Assembly: GCF_001729245.1 (NCBI RefSeq) | Contig: NZ_CP015218.1 | Coordinates: forward strand, 310,001 to 374,000 | Direction of reading: 5' to 3' | Source of the DNA: Leptospira tipperaryensis | GTDB lineage: Bacteria; Spirochaetota; Leptospiria; Leptospirales; Leptospiraceae | Length of the DNA: 64,000 bases | In this document: positions 44,439-57,003 of the stretch, in pieces | How positions within the stretch are numbered: the first letter of the stretch is position 1 | Layout of the letters: each line of letters starts with the position of its first letter | Notes under the pieces: generated by a model | Seen by the model: only the letters and a program-made list of their open reading frames with translations | Database searches by the model: none | Told to the model about the DNA's origin: nothing | Translations under genes and position numbers: made by a program

Positions 44439-45983
44439 TTAATTTGTTCGATTTCTTTCGGAAGAATGAAAGTATTCGAGAGGGCAGATGATTTCCGGGC
44501 CGTCGGTTTCCGGGAGAAGAAAAGGTTCTCCTTCGTCATTCGTTCTCGTCACGGATTGAGAGACCTGACCTAAACGATACGGATCCGCGTTTACTTGCAG
44601 AATTTTTAAACTAGGAACCGTCTTTTTTAAAAGGACTACCGCCGGTTGTGTTCCCGTGTTGCTCCGATTCTGATCGATAAAATGAAACTGCCCCGGCTTG
44701 AGATTGGAAAGAGGAAGAATAAAAGGAAGAGGTTGTGTGTCATACAACTTTCTCAGTTCTCCTCCGTCTTGATTCGCGAGCGGAAAGGGAAGGGCGGATA
44801 GAACGGATTCCATTCCGGTTTTAAAACCCGCGGCTCCCGCAGAATCCACTCCCAACTGCGCTTCCGAAAGAGTCGTCTCACCCGTCGACAACCAGAGAAA
44901 AGCCGCAAACAAACGTATAAAAGAAGTTTCACCGGAAACACCGAGATCATTTTTCTGAGACGCGGAAAGCGAAGCCACAGCGGAAGAAGTCAAAAAGATC
45001 TCAGCCAAACTCTGAGCGTCCTTCGCTCGCAAAGAAGGGCCTGCGACGGTCTTTTTAAAAAAAGAATTTCTTTCCTGAACGCTTGCTCCGGAAACCGTGT
45101 AAAGATATTTCATAAAAGCATACGCAAAAGAATAGTCCACGATCGACGAAAAGTTTGCCGATCCGAAGATGGTGGAACCGTTCACTCCTCTTGCGCAGAC
45201 TCCCGCGACGTTCCCTCGATAACACTGGATCCGATTCAACTGAGGAGAATAACCCGCTATATCGCTCGCGACCTCGCTTGTACCTTCGTTCAGCCAGGTT
45301 TCATCGCGCACCTTTTGGGAAAGATAGTCGGGAAGTTCGAATTGAAATCGAATGAGGTGCTGAAACTCATGGGCGATCGTGGAAAGCATTGTGTCCGATT
45401 TTCCCGCCGCGAGATCCTTTTCGGCCAATTCTTTCAACTGCACCGAATCAATATAAAGAATCTCTTTTGCGTTGGAGCGTACGCTCGATCGGGGATCGTC
45501 CGAAAGAAAATCAAAAGGATCAAAAAAACCCGCTACAAAAGAACCGCCCGGTTTACTTCCGTCTCGAATATCCAAAAAGAGAATGTGGACCTTTCCGCTC
45601 TGGTCCATATCGGAAGGAGGTCCGAAGGCAGCGCTGAGTTTCGGAAAAATTTTCTGATCGAATTCCCGAACGATACTTTTGTAATCCAGATTCTTCTCTT
45701 GCCCGTATTCCGCGTAGATGGAAACGGTATCTCCTTCTCCTACGAGACTTGCCTGTAGACAATAAGATGCATTTTTTGTAATGTCCCTTACCCAGAATTT
45801 TCCAGGACCGCTACAACTGATCGCGGTAAGAATCAAGGCCTGAACATACTGAGCGCCTAACTTCTGTTTTTCGGTCGGGAAGAGAGAAGGGAAAACGCCT
45901 TCTAAGGAACAGGCGTTGAGAAAAAAAAGGCAAAGTAGAATCCCCGAAAAAAACCCATCATTGTCTCGAGAATTCCCTCTCAT
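44439..45983 (-). CDS. M30 (hyicolysin)-type metalloprotease lipoprotein
   Basis: Protein of 514 aa from the ATG at 45983, chosen because it gives a lipoprotein signal (LCLFFLNAC25); an earlier in-frame ATG at 46070 would add a non-signal leader. The zinc site is H205-E-F-Q-H209 with the third ligand probably E233 in WLNEGTSEVA. This arrangement is that of the M30/hyicolysin-like and related gluzincin-type secreted proteases. VHILFLDIRDG and the large Ser/Gly-rich middle are also typical. It should act on the cell surface or be released. It diverges from a lipoprotein gene. Confidence 0.85.
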   Translation of the reverse strand: MRGNSRDNDGFFSGILLCLFFLNACSLEGVFPSLFPTEKQKLGAQYVQALILTAISCSGPGKFWVRDITKNASYCLQASLVGEGDTVSIYAEYGQEKNLDYKSIVREFDQKIFPKLSAAFGPPSDMDQSGKVHILFLDIRDGSKPGGSFVAGFFDPFDFLSDDPRSSVRSNAKEILYIDSVQLKELAEKDLAAGKSDTMLSTIAHEFQHLIRFQFELPDYLSQKVRDETWLNEGTSEVASDIAGYSPQLNRIQCYRGNVAGVCARGVNGSTIFGSANFSSIVDYSFAYAFMKYLYTVSGASVQERNSFFKKTVAGPSLRAKDAQSLAEIFLTSSAVASLSASQKNDLGVSGETSFIRLFAAFLWLSTGETTLSEAQLGVDSAGAAGFKTGMESVLSALPFPLANQDGGELRKLYDTQPLPFILPLSNLKPGQFHFIDQNRSNTGTQPAVVLLKKTVPSLKILQVNADPYRLGQVSQSVTRTNDEGEPFLLPETDGPEIICPLEYFHSSERNRTN

Positions 45984-46210
45984 CAAGATTCTTAGACGAA
46001 AAAAGACATACAATCTAGAACGTTGACTCGGAGTGGAGCGTCCGCAGAATGTAAAAAAGGGTCCCGACATACTTTTTTATAGCGGAGGAAAGAGCGGAAA
46101 CTTGATTGAGATTCTCTCTTGCCCCCGTAACTTGCCAGGATCGTGCCCCCTCAAATCAGGAGCAATCAACATTGGATAAAATATTTCCTATCTATTACTT
46201 TATAAAATGC

Positions 46211-46945
46211 ATGAAACGCTCGATTCCTTTAGGAATTTGTATGCTCACGATTCTATTTTGTTCCTCAAGTGAGGAAAGAATGGAACCCGATCCAACCCCA
46301 TTCTTGAAAATCGCCTCCGGGGAATACTATTCCAAGATTCAGAAATTAGAAGAGGGTTATTTTGTCAGACAGTTGTTTTTGGACGTAACCTCTGCCCGAA
46401 AGAATCCAAAATTTATTTTTACACAACTGAGCGTAACCCTCAGTAAAAATCGGGAAGAAACCAGAATCGAAGGAATTGCAAAACCGACAAGGAATGGATT
46501 TCAACTCGTTCCCGAATCCTGCCGAATTTTTACAAATAGGGAATCCGGAAATCGTTGGGCGCTCGTGCGCGCCTACGACTGCGATCATCTCGTTTTCGAA
46601 TTGGAATCGAAAAAATCAAACTTCATCTTGATCCGACCCGATTTTATTCCCAACACTCCTCCCTCCGGAGAATATAGAAAAGCGATCTCTTCCGATATAA
46701 ATCGAATTAGCGCTCTTGTTTTGGAAAGCGGTGGAAAAACCCTCGAGGTCTGGGGTCTTCGTTTGTCCCGAGTTCGTAAAAACGCTTCCATCGTTTTGGA
46801 AAAAGAAAACGGAAAACGTTATCCGGTAAGAGCCTTAGAAACGATCGAAACTTCGGGGCAGGTCACGGCGGAAGGTGTTCCCGTGGACAAAGGGGATATT
46901 CTTCTTTATACAAATCCGGGAGAATCAAGTCCCCTCTCTTATTAA
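46211..46945 (+). CDS. Lipoprotein, unknown function
   Basis: Protein of 244 aa from the ATG at 46211, which opens a classic lipoprotein signal ([17 protein letters not shown], then SSSEE). The mature part is mostly beta-strand-like, with [29 protein letters not shown] around two cysteines and a final [11 protein letters not shown] segment. I recognise no family. It is transcribed divergently from the M30-type protease and converges with the LRR lipoprotein gene 12 bp away. Confidence 0.7.
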   Translation: MKRSIPLGICMLTILFCSSSEERMEPDPTPFLKIASGEYYSKIQKLEEGYFVRQLFLDVTSARKNPKFIFTQLSVTLSKNREETRIEGIAKPTRNGFQLVPESCRIFTNRESGNRWALVRAYDCDHLVFELESKKSNFILIRPDFIPNTPPSGEYRKAISSDINRISALVLESGGKTLEVWGLRLSRVRKNASIVLEKENGKRYPVRALETIETSGQVTAEGVPVDKGDILLYTNPGESSPLSY

Positions 46946-46957
46946 TTTTTAAGAATA

Positions 46958-47695
46958 TTATAAATTACTGGAATAGATCGGAACCAATTTTAAATAAGGA
47001 AGTTGTATCCGGATCCAGTCCAATTCTTCTCTGGAAATATTCAAACCGGACCATTCTAGATATCGAAGGTCTTTCATCTCATAGATATATTTGATCTCGT
47101 TGATCTTTGTGTTTCCGATTCTCAGCTCGAGAAGATTTTTACAACCCGCGATCGGTTCCAAAGAAGCGACTTCCGTTCCTCGGATATCCAACTGTCTCAA
47201 TTTGCATTCGGGACCGATAAAGGAAAGATCCTTGATCTTGGTTTTGTACAAACCCAGTTTTGTAAGAGATCCTACGTTCGGATAACGGGCGAGATCCTTT
47301 TCGTCTACGAAAGTCTGATTCAAATAGAGGCTGTGGAGAAGGGGAAGTTTAGAAAGGGGACTTAAATTTTTTACCTTGGTCCCGTTGACGTTCAAAAAAC
47401 CGACCGTCTTGAGTGCGCTCAATTCTTCCAAGTTTTGAAAGTCCGGATGGAGAATTTCCAAAGAAACCAAATTCCTAAAATCGCTTAACCTCGCCGTGTC
47501 TGGAAATTCATTCTCGCCAAAACCGATCCAACGCACCTGATACGGATAGTATCTAAGAATCTTTCCTTCCTTGGAAAAAACGGGAATCGCTCCGGAAATC
47601 GGGTCTTTTTCTAAGATCGCGCAGGAAGAAAAACAAAAGAGAAGAATCGAAAACCAAATGATTGAATTGGGGAAAAGCGAATCTCTCAGAATCAT
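46958..47695 (-). CDS. Leucine-rich-repeat lipoprotein
   Basis: Protein of 245 aa from the ATG at 47695, chosen for its lipoprotein signal ([14 protein letters not shown]). The mature part contains about six irregular leucine-rich repeats of 22-24 residues, of the internalin/SDS22 flavour: [86 protein letters not shown] surfaces bind proteins; in pathogenic leptospires several such proteins are exported. The target is unknown. An upstream start at 47851 would overlap the promoter region of the divergent lipoprotein gene and is less likely. Confidence 0.82.
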   Translation of the reverse strand: MILRDSLFPNSIIWFSILLFCFSSCAILEKDPISGAIPVFSKEGKILRYYPYQVRWIGFGENEFPDTARLSDFRNLVSLEILHPDFQNLEELSALKTVGFLNVNGTKVKNLSPLSKLPLLHSLYLNQTFVDEKDLARYPNVGSLTKLGLYKTKIKDLSFIGPECKLRQLDIRGTEVASLEPIAGCKNLLELRIGNTKINEIKYIYEMKDLRYLEWSGLNISREELDWIRIQLPYLKLVPIYSSNL

Positions 47696-47824
47696 TCTAA
47701 GAACGACTGAAAACCGAGTTCCAAGAAATAGAAACCAAATTCTAAAACTCTCCCGAAATGTAAAAGATCCTACCCGAATATTCTCAAAATTCTTCGCAAT
47801 TGGCCCATTCGCTAACCCTACATC

Positions 47825-47855
<31 letters not shown>

Positions 47856-47888
47856 CCAAAGTGGTTTCAAAAGACGGAAGGAGAATTC

Positions 47889-48473
47889 ATGAAAACGATT
47901 CAAAAGATTGCAAAAACAACCCTTATTTTCGGCCTCATCCTAGGCTCTCTCATTCACTGTAAAAAAGACGACAAGGAAGACGTAGATCCGGTCACTCTTC
48001 TTTTGTTGGGGCTTACCGCCAATAGCTACAATTGCTCCGCGACCGTAGGAGGAAGAGTGGCGGGTCTTCCGGCCATGACCGCGACCACTTCCGTACAAAC
48101 CCTCGTCTACGGAAAGGTTCCCTTTGTAAACCACTCGATCGCGGCTGTAAAATTTTCCAACGTAAAGGCCGGAGATCAGATCACCTTCCGAGGAAGAAAC
48201 GTAGCGGACTTTGACGAAGGGACCGCCGGAAATACAAATGCGCCCCTCGTTTACAATACCGCTTCTTGCCCGTTATTGGATTCCGCTTACGATTCCACGA
48301 GAGCTTCTTACACAACTCCGAGTGAAGGTCAATACGGCGCTGCGGCAACGGATGGTCCTTACGTTTACACTCTGAACGCTACAAAAGGCGGAGACTACTA
48401 CTTCGTTTTTTACTTAGCAAGCAGAACCGCGGAACCTCCTACGACTACGTTTCAAATTACTCTAAAAAACTAA
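47889..48473 (+). CDS. Lipoprotein of the heme-uptake locus
   Basis: Protein of 194 aa from the ATG at 47889, preceded by AAGGAG eight bases upstream. The signal has a lipobox LGSLIHC followed by acidic and lysine residues (KKDDKEDVD). The mature domain is beta-rich with [18 protein letters not shown] and a C-terminal [23 protein letters not shown] strand, as in small sandwich folds. No named family. It lies 19 nt before the HmuY-like gene and is evidently in one operon with it and the receptor, so it may be a surface accessory in heme capture. Confidence 0.75.
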   Translation: MKTIQKIAKTTLIFGLILGSLIHCKKDDKEDVDPVTLLLLGLTANSYNCSATVGGRVAGLPAMTATTSVQTLVYGKVPFVNHSIAAVKFSNVKAGDQITFRGRNVADFDEGTAGNTNAPLVYNTASCPLLDSAYDSTRASYTTPSEGQYGAAATDGPYVYTLNATKGGDYYFVFYLASRTAEPPTTTFQITLKN

Positions 48474-48492
48474 GTTCTCCTTGGTATTTGTA

Positions 48493-49194
48493 ATGAAACA
48501 AATCTCGGGCTTCAAACTTCTTAGGAAACAAATTTGTTTGGGGTTCGGGATCTTACTATTTTTATCCTGCGCGAGACAACATCCATCCGTGGATGAGACT
48601 GAACTCGCTCTCAGACAATCCTTGCTCGCTCTTCAAAAACAATTGGAAGAGGCAGCGAGTTCTAAAATTCTTTCCACCGAATCCAACGGAGACGGTTCCT
48701 ACACTACAAAAGTAAGAGCGATTTCGTACGACGTTTGGGTTAAATTCAATTTTTCTAATTTAGTACAAGCCGTTGTTCCGGACACAGCCGGGGGTTGGGA
48801 CGTAGGATTTCAGAGATTTAAGCTTCAGACAAACAGCGGGATTACAAATCCTTCCGGAAGCGGAGGAGCTTGTATGACGAACCCCGTGGTTACGGATTTT
48901 AACGCGGCTTCGGGAAGTTCTTCGACTGCATTGGGTTGTACCAACTCCAATTTTTTCGCGGACACAAACGTTTCCGAACTCGCGAGCGGAGGAGTTCAGA
49001 CCAATTACGTAGGAAGCGACGTCCTCAACAAATGGTTTAATTACAGTCTCGCCTTTTTGCAACCTAATTATAAGATTTTTGTAATACGATCGAATACCGG
49101 CAACGCATACTATCTTTTTCAAGTCACCGGTTATTATAGTTCCGAAGGAACCTCGGCTTATCCAACCGTTAGATGGAAACAAATCCCTTACTAA
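48493..49194 (+). CDS. HmuY-family heme-binding lipoprotein
   Basis: Protein of 233 aa. The ATG at 48493 starts a lipoprotein signal (GILLFLSC). The mature part shows the HmuY pattern: [36 protein letters not shown], a glycine-rich loop with CMTNPV and LGCTNS, and the end [18 protein letters not shown]. In Porphyromonas, HmuY takes heme from host hemoproteins and passes it to the TonB receptor HmuR; the gene order here (hmuY, then receptor 4 nt later) is the same. The heme ligands cannot be assigned with certainty. Confidence 0.85.
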   Translation: MKQISGFKLLRKQICLGFGILLFLSCARQHPSVDETELALRQSLLALQKQLEEAASSKILSTESNGDGSYTTKVRAISYDVWVKFNFSNLVQAVVPDTAGGWDVGFQRFKLQTNSGITNPSGSGGACMTNPVVTDFNAASGSSSTALGCTNSNFFADTNVSELASGGVQTNYVGSDVLNKWFNYSLAFLQPNYKIFVIRSNTGNAYYLFQVTGYYSSEGTSAYPTVRWKQIPY

Positions 49195-49198
49195 CTTC

Positions 49199-51292
<2,094 letters not shown>

Positions 51293-51466
51293 GATTTGTT
51301 TACGAGATTCGATTCGAAATCACTAAAATTTTTTCTTTGTCAAAATTCTTTAATCGTTAGACGTTTTTGGGTTTTATTTTTAAATCGACTCTGTTAGAGT
51401 TCCAACAAAACTATAAATTCCTTTCCCGCAGCCAATTGCCTGGAATACGTAATATTTTAATATTTT

Positions 51467-52693
51467 CTAATATTCTTTTTTGTTCAAATATTTATAAAAG
51501 GGAATGCTTACAAGAACAAGAAGAATCTGCGCCAGCCCGAAAACGACCGCAGTAAGGGAAGAACTTCGAAACAAAGAAATCGAATCGGAAATTCGATCGA
51601 GTCCAACGGAAGAAATCGGGCCTAGGAAAAAACCGAGAGAACCGATTCCGGTCAAAGCGGACATTACAATTCCATTGTTCTCTCGATTACAAAGAGAAGA
51701 GGCCAAGCGCAAAGAAGTTGCGAACATAAGCCCCGCCCCCAATCCGCAGAAAAGAAGGGAAATCGTGATCCAACCGATGGAATGAAACGTCCCGGAAAGA
51801 GTCAACGCGACTCCATAGATCAAAGAACCGATTGCGACCGGAAAATACTTTCCCGTTTTTTTTGTAAGACGAATCGCGGGATAAGATAAAAGAGCCATCG
51901 GAAGAAAGACTAGAGAAAGTAGACGGCCCGTCTCCGAAGGATTGAGTAAAAATTCTTCCCGAAGACGAAGATTGAGAGAACTCATAAAATAACCGGACGT
52001 AAATCGATCTAAGAATTGAAATGCCATCGGAAACAAAAGAAGTGGGTGAGAAAGAAATAGGATCCCGGATTCTTTCCAAGAAGAATGTTTTTTAGAAGTT
52101 AGGTTTTCCACTTCCGGAACAAAACGATATACGATGAATGCGAGAAACAAAAGAATCGCCGAACCAGCGTAAAAAGGAAGATAAGGGTTCTCTTTTCCTA
52201 AAAATCCGAGTGAAATTCCAACGGCGCCGCCCAAAGAAAGGAGCATTCCGGAAAAACCCATCAAGGCTCCTCCTTTGAGTTGTAATTGAGATTCTCCGTG
52301 TTCAAAGTCGGCGACCGAAGCCAAAAGCAAACCGATCACAAAAACGTGAGCTCCTCCTTCTAAAAAGCGAAGGCTCAAAAGTACGGGAAGACTTTCCGCA
52401 TAAGGAAGAAGACTTAAGACGAGTGCGTCCAAGAAACAAAAAAGAATGATGATTTTTTTTCTAGTTCCAAAACGATCCGAAAGAAAACCGGCGATCGGAG
52501 AAAAGAAAAAAGATCCGAGCATCGCGACGCTCAAAAACCAGGCAACCTCGCTGTTGCCCGATTGAAATCTGTCCTTTACGATTTCCTTAAATACGGGAAC
52601 GATCATCGTCACCGGAAGCATCGCTAAAAAGATCGCTCCCGGTAAAAAATAGACCGAACCTTTTCTTTTATCCTTTGGAGAGGACTGAGTCAT
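51467..52693 (-). CDS. MFS transporter next to heme oxygenase
   Basis: Protein of 408 aa with 12 membrane helices. The MFS motif A appears as [15 protein letters not shown] after helix 2, and the second-half copy is [13 protein letters not shown]. The start overlaps the 3' end of the heme oxygenase gene by 26 nt, so the two are co-translated and should be co-regulated by the Fur-like box. Possible cargoes are heme, a heme-breakdown product such as biliverdin, or iron chelates. None is shown by sequence. Confidence 0.88.
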   Translation of the reverse strand: MTQSSPKDKRKGSVYFLPGAIFLAMLPVTMIVPVFKEIVKDRFQSGNSEVAWFLSVAMLGSFFFSPIAGFLSDRFGTRKKIIILFCFLDALVLSLLPYAESLPVLLSLRFLEGGAHVFVIGLLLASVADFEHGESQLQLKGGALMGFSGMLLSLGGAVGISLGFLGKENPYLPFYAGSAILLFLAFIVYRFVPEVENLTSKKHSSWKESGILFLSHPLLLFPMAFQFLDRFTSGYFMSSLNLRLREEFLLNPSETGRLLSLVFLPMALLSYPAIRLTKKTGKYFPVAIGSLIYGVALTLSGTFHSIGWITISLLFCGLGAGLMFATSLRLASSLCNRENNGIVMSALTGIGSLGFFLGPISSVGLDRISDSISLFRSSSLTAVVFGLAQILLVLVSIPFYKYLNKKEY

Positions 52694-53345
52694 AAGTTTC
52701 CTTACCGATGGCCGCGATGAGATCTTTTTCCAATTCGGAAAAGATTCCTTGGTTCAAAAGAAAGACTTGTTTTGATTCGGAAAGAATATTCTGTTTTTCG
52801 GAATCTTCAATCGCAAGAGCGTCTAACGCAGCTCTGTAATTTTGTTTGAAAGCGTTGATGTCCGTAACCTGCGGAAACTCGTAAAAAGAAATTCCTTCTC
52901 CTTCCGGAAGGGCGAGCGCTCGAGCCGCTACTTTTTTTAGAATCTGACCTCCGGAAAGATCACCCAAATAACGCACGTAAGAATGCGCGACGAGAAGAGT
53001 CGGTTGGGTTTCGGAAATTTTTCGGATTCTTTCTACGTAAACCTGAGTTGCCGGCGTCGGTTTGTGTTCCTCCGCTTTCCAAGATCCGAAGAAAAACTGA
53101 AGATCCTCTAGGATTGCGTCTCTGCGATTGAGTTCGGGAAAATAGATCGATCCGAGGACCGGATTTTTGGAATGGCGCTCCAATTCTTTTTCTAAAGCTT
53201 CGTAAACAAAGTAAAAGGCTTCCAGATGTCTCGAATAAGTTCCTTTTTCCAAAATGCCTTTCATAAAACAGCGTATGAAGGCGGAACTTTCGGCGGATCT
53301 GTGTTCCTCCGAGGTTCCTTCTCGAAGTAATGTGGCTAAGTTCAT
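52668..53345 (-). CDS. hemO: Heme oxygenase
   Basis: Protein of 225 aa that opens heme to release iron, CO and biliverdin. The proximal heme ligand is H15 in [14 protein letters not shown]. The distal helix motif is [18 protein letters not shown], where the glycines allow oxygen to bind. Length is normal for bacterial HO. AGGAG lies about eight bases upstream of the ATG. Transcription starts from a promoter overlapped by a Fur-box-like dyad (53383-53401). In leptospires this enzyme permits use of host hemoglobin as iron source and is needed for disease. Confidence 0.97.
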   Translation of the reverse strand: MNLATLLREGTSEEHRSAESSAFIRCFMKGILEKGTYSRHLEAFYFVYEALEKELERHSKNPVLGSIYFPELNRRDAILEDLQFFFGSWKAEEHKPTPATQVYVERIRKISETQPTLLVAHSYVRYLGDLSGGQILKKVAARALALPEGEGISFYEFPQVTDINAFKQNYRAALDALAIEDSEKQNILSESKQVFLLNQGIFSELEKDLIAAIGKETYDSVLSKG

Positions 53346-53382
53346 TGCGTATCTCCTGACAATACTGTGACAATTCTTTTTA

Positions 53383-53401
53383 TTTGATACTGAGAATCAA
53401 A
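53383..53401. promoter_or_regulatory. Fur-box-like operator of the hemO promoter
   Basis: TTTGATACTGAGAATCAAA is a 19-bp dyad broken only at positions 7/13 and at the centre. Its half-site layout resembles Fur/PerR boxes. It covers the -10 (TATCAA, minus strand 53389-53384) and much of the 17-bp spacer to the -35 (TTGAAA, 53412-53407) of hemO. Binding there would block the promoter. A Fur-family gene lies just across the divergent gap. Confidence 0.7.
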
Positions 53402-53412
53402 CTTATTTTCAA
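53384..53412 (-). promoter_or_regulatory. hemO promoter
   Basis: On the minus strand, TTGAAA (53412-53407) and TATCAA (53389-53384) are spaced 17 bp. The -35 matches five of six and the -10 four of six. Predicted transcription start is near 53377, giving a leader of about 32 nt with AGGAG. It is overlapped by the Fur-box-like dyad. Confidence 0.6.
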
Positions 53413-53441
53413 AAAAATTGGATTCTTCTGAAAATTGAAAT

Positions 53442-53462
53442 TGTAGGATCTCACACAAAATC
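53442..53462. repeat. Leptospira short palindromic repeat (TGTAGGATCTCACACAA variant)
   Basis: TGTAGGATCTCACACAAAA, nearly the same as the copy at 56963-56980 (TGTAGGATCTCACACAAC). It lies between the divergent hemO and Fur-family genes, outside the recognised hemO promoter. Confidence 0.5.
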
Positions 53463-53508
53463 TCCGATCCAGTGTAGGATTCCCTTAGGACGGGCTTTTT
53501 AAATGAGG

Positions 53509-53574
53509 TTGACAGACCAGAGGATGAGATCTGAGAATTAGAAGAGGAACGCACCGGTCCTCGGACCTTTTTGG
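53509..53574 (+). promoter_or_regulatory. Promoter and unusual leader of the Fur-family gene
   Basis: TTGACA (53509-53514, perfect) with a weak -10 GAGAAT 18 bp on (53533-53538). A purine-rich AGAGGA sits about 27 bases before the ATG. A small dyad GGTC-CTCG-GACC and TTTTT (53556-53572) come between it and the start. No ribosome site lies at the normal distance. The -10 is uncertain. Confidence 0.4.
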
Positions 53575-53972
53575 ATGAAAGCAGAATTAGGAAAAGCCGC
53601 CCTTAGAAACACAAAACAGAAAGGGGAGATCTTAAAGGTTCTCGAAGCCGCAAAAGGACCTCTCTCGATCAAAGAGATTTTCGAACTCTCTCGAAAGAAT
53701 CTCGACAATCTCGGAATCGCCACCGTCTACAGAGCCGTAAATCATCTGATGGAAACCGGAGCGATCAATGAGATTCATCTTCCGGGAGAATCTTCCCGCT
53801 TTGAAGCGAGCCATCTCCATCATCACCACCACTTTCATTGCAAACAATGCGATCGGGTCTTTGACATTGAAATCTGCCCGTTTCCTCTCGACAAAAGCCC
53901 CAAAGGTTTTACCGTGGACACCCATGAGATCATTCTCTATGGAACCTGTTCCGACTGTAATTCCAAGGTAAA

Positions 53973-53976
<4 letters not shown>
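53575..53976 (+). CDS. Fur/PerR-family metal-dependent transcriptional regulator
   Basis: Protein of 133 aa. The winged helix (about 8-75) includes SIKEIFELSRKNLDNLGIATVYRAVNHLMETGAI, the Fur-family recognition helix. The dimer/metal domain has ESSRFEASHLHHHHHFHCKQC with an unusual run of histidines (H82-H86, H88) and two CxxC pairs (CKQC 89-92, CSDC 125-128) for structural zinc. It may be a Fur, PerR or Zur type; sequence alone does not settle which. It faces hemO, whose promoter holds a matching dyad, and its stop overlaps the next gene by 4 nt. A start codon without a nearby ribosome site is odd. Confidence 0.92.
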
Positions 53977-55519
<1,543 letters not shown>

Positions 55520-55520
<1 letters not shown>

Positions 55521-56764
55521 TGGCTTCCGATCGGAATTTAATTCTCCTACGAATTCGATCCTGGTTTGAAAATCCTTCTTTTGTTCTTCCTCTATTTCTA
55601 ATCGTCTATCTTCTTTCTTCTCTTTTTATTTGGAAAAAATACGACTGGAATCCGAGTTCTCAGATCAACTTCGGAATGCAGTTCGTAGTTCAAAACCCGG
55701 AACAGACGCCGAAAGGCGCCGTAGTCTTTCAAAGCCAACCGGGCGATCTCGGCGCAGGTTACGACGGACAGATTTTTTATTTTTACTCCAGAATGTTAAG
55801 CGAATTCAGTCTCGAATGGCCGAAAGGTTTCGAGGCCAACATTCGCGCTCCAAGAATCGGTTATCCTCTTTTGATTTCTCCCTTCGGCTGGTTTGGTCCC
55901 TGGGGAACCGTAACGGGAATGTTTTTCGTAAATTTGATCCTGATTTTGTTCTCTTGGTTTTTGCTCCGAGATCTCTGCGGAGAGAAACATCGGATCCATT
56001 CGAGTTTGTATTTGTTTTCTCCCTTTCTTTTGGGAAGTTATGCGCTCTTGGTAAGCGACGCTGCCTTGACGAGTCTATTGGTGACGGTTTATTGGCTTTA
56101 TAAAAAAGAAAAATGGGTTTTGTTCTCTTTGATAGGCGCGTTTGCGATCCTTACAAAAGAACAGGCTTTATTCTTACTTTTTCCCTTGGGCATCCAATCC
56201 TTGTTGGAGAGAAAATGGAAAACTTCCTTTTGGATCGCTTCCACACTCGCGTTCCCGATCCTCTGGGCCGTCTTTTTAAGAATTCAAATTCCGGAATGGA
56301 CTCCCGCACGTTTTACCGATTTTTTTTCACCGTTAGACGGCTTTATAGGTTATTGGAAAGAAATCAACGATCCTTCTCTTTTTTCCTTTTTACAAGCGCC
56401 CGACTTTGAAACCAAACTGACTTTGTTTGCCAAAAAGTTTTCGAGAGTCCCTCTATTTCTTTTGTTTCTCTCGGGACTTTTCGTTCTTTTCGGCGGCGAT
56501 TGGAAGAAGGCTTTGGGAAATCGGCTTTCTTTTTTCTTGGTGATGTTTTCTATTTTTTCGGCGGGTTATATTCTCTATTGGTCTTCTTACGAAAACGTTT
56601 CGAGGATGTTTACGGTTTCGATCGCCTTTTTAATTTTTTGGAAACTCGAAGACGAGACGATCTCCGATCGGATTTACTGGCTCGTAACCGGAAGTATTCT
56701 GTTTTTGTTTCTCTTCAAATTGGTTTTTATTTCGAGAACTCTCAATTACGAAATCTGGAAATGA
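55520..56764 (+). CDS. GT-C-like membrane protein for cell-surface glycopolymer
   Basis: Protein of 414 aa with about ten membrane helices. The first outer loop contains GAGYDGQIFYFYSRML and then RAPRIGYPLLISP. This is the GYDGQ...R-x-x-R-x-x-Y-P-L-L pattern of the AZOBR_p60025-type glycopolymer proteins and related glycosyltransferases. FAILTKEQALFLLFPLG is the usual K-E-containing helix. The start is a GTG that shares its first base with the stop of the previous gene. The unit Fur regulator / SGNH / this protein is therefore read as one operon. Confidence 0.75.
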
Positions 56765-56882
56765 ATCCGCAAACTCCGAAGAAATGTTTCTTCGAAAATT
56801 TCTGAGCGGCGAGAAAGACAAAACCTTCTTAGAAAAAAGAGTTGTTCCACAAAGAAATACCTTTGCGAAAAAGACTTGAAAA

Positions 56883-56980
56883 CGGACTTAAGTCCGCATC
56901 AAAGATAATTACGGAAAAATCTATATTCTCCGCAGCGTAGTTTTACAAAGAAGAATTTATTTTGTAGGATCTCACACAAC
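56883..56980. repeat. Composite dispersed repeat, copy 2
   Basis: CGGACTTAAGTCCG (56883-56896) is followed 66 bp later by TGTAGGATCTCACACAAC (56963-56980). TTGTTCCACAAAG (about 56845) lies upstream, the reverse complement of the piece found inside copy 1 at 44265. It lies between convergent genes. Confidence 0.55.
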
Positions 56981-57003
56981 AAAACTTTACGGTAATTGAA
57001 ACT

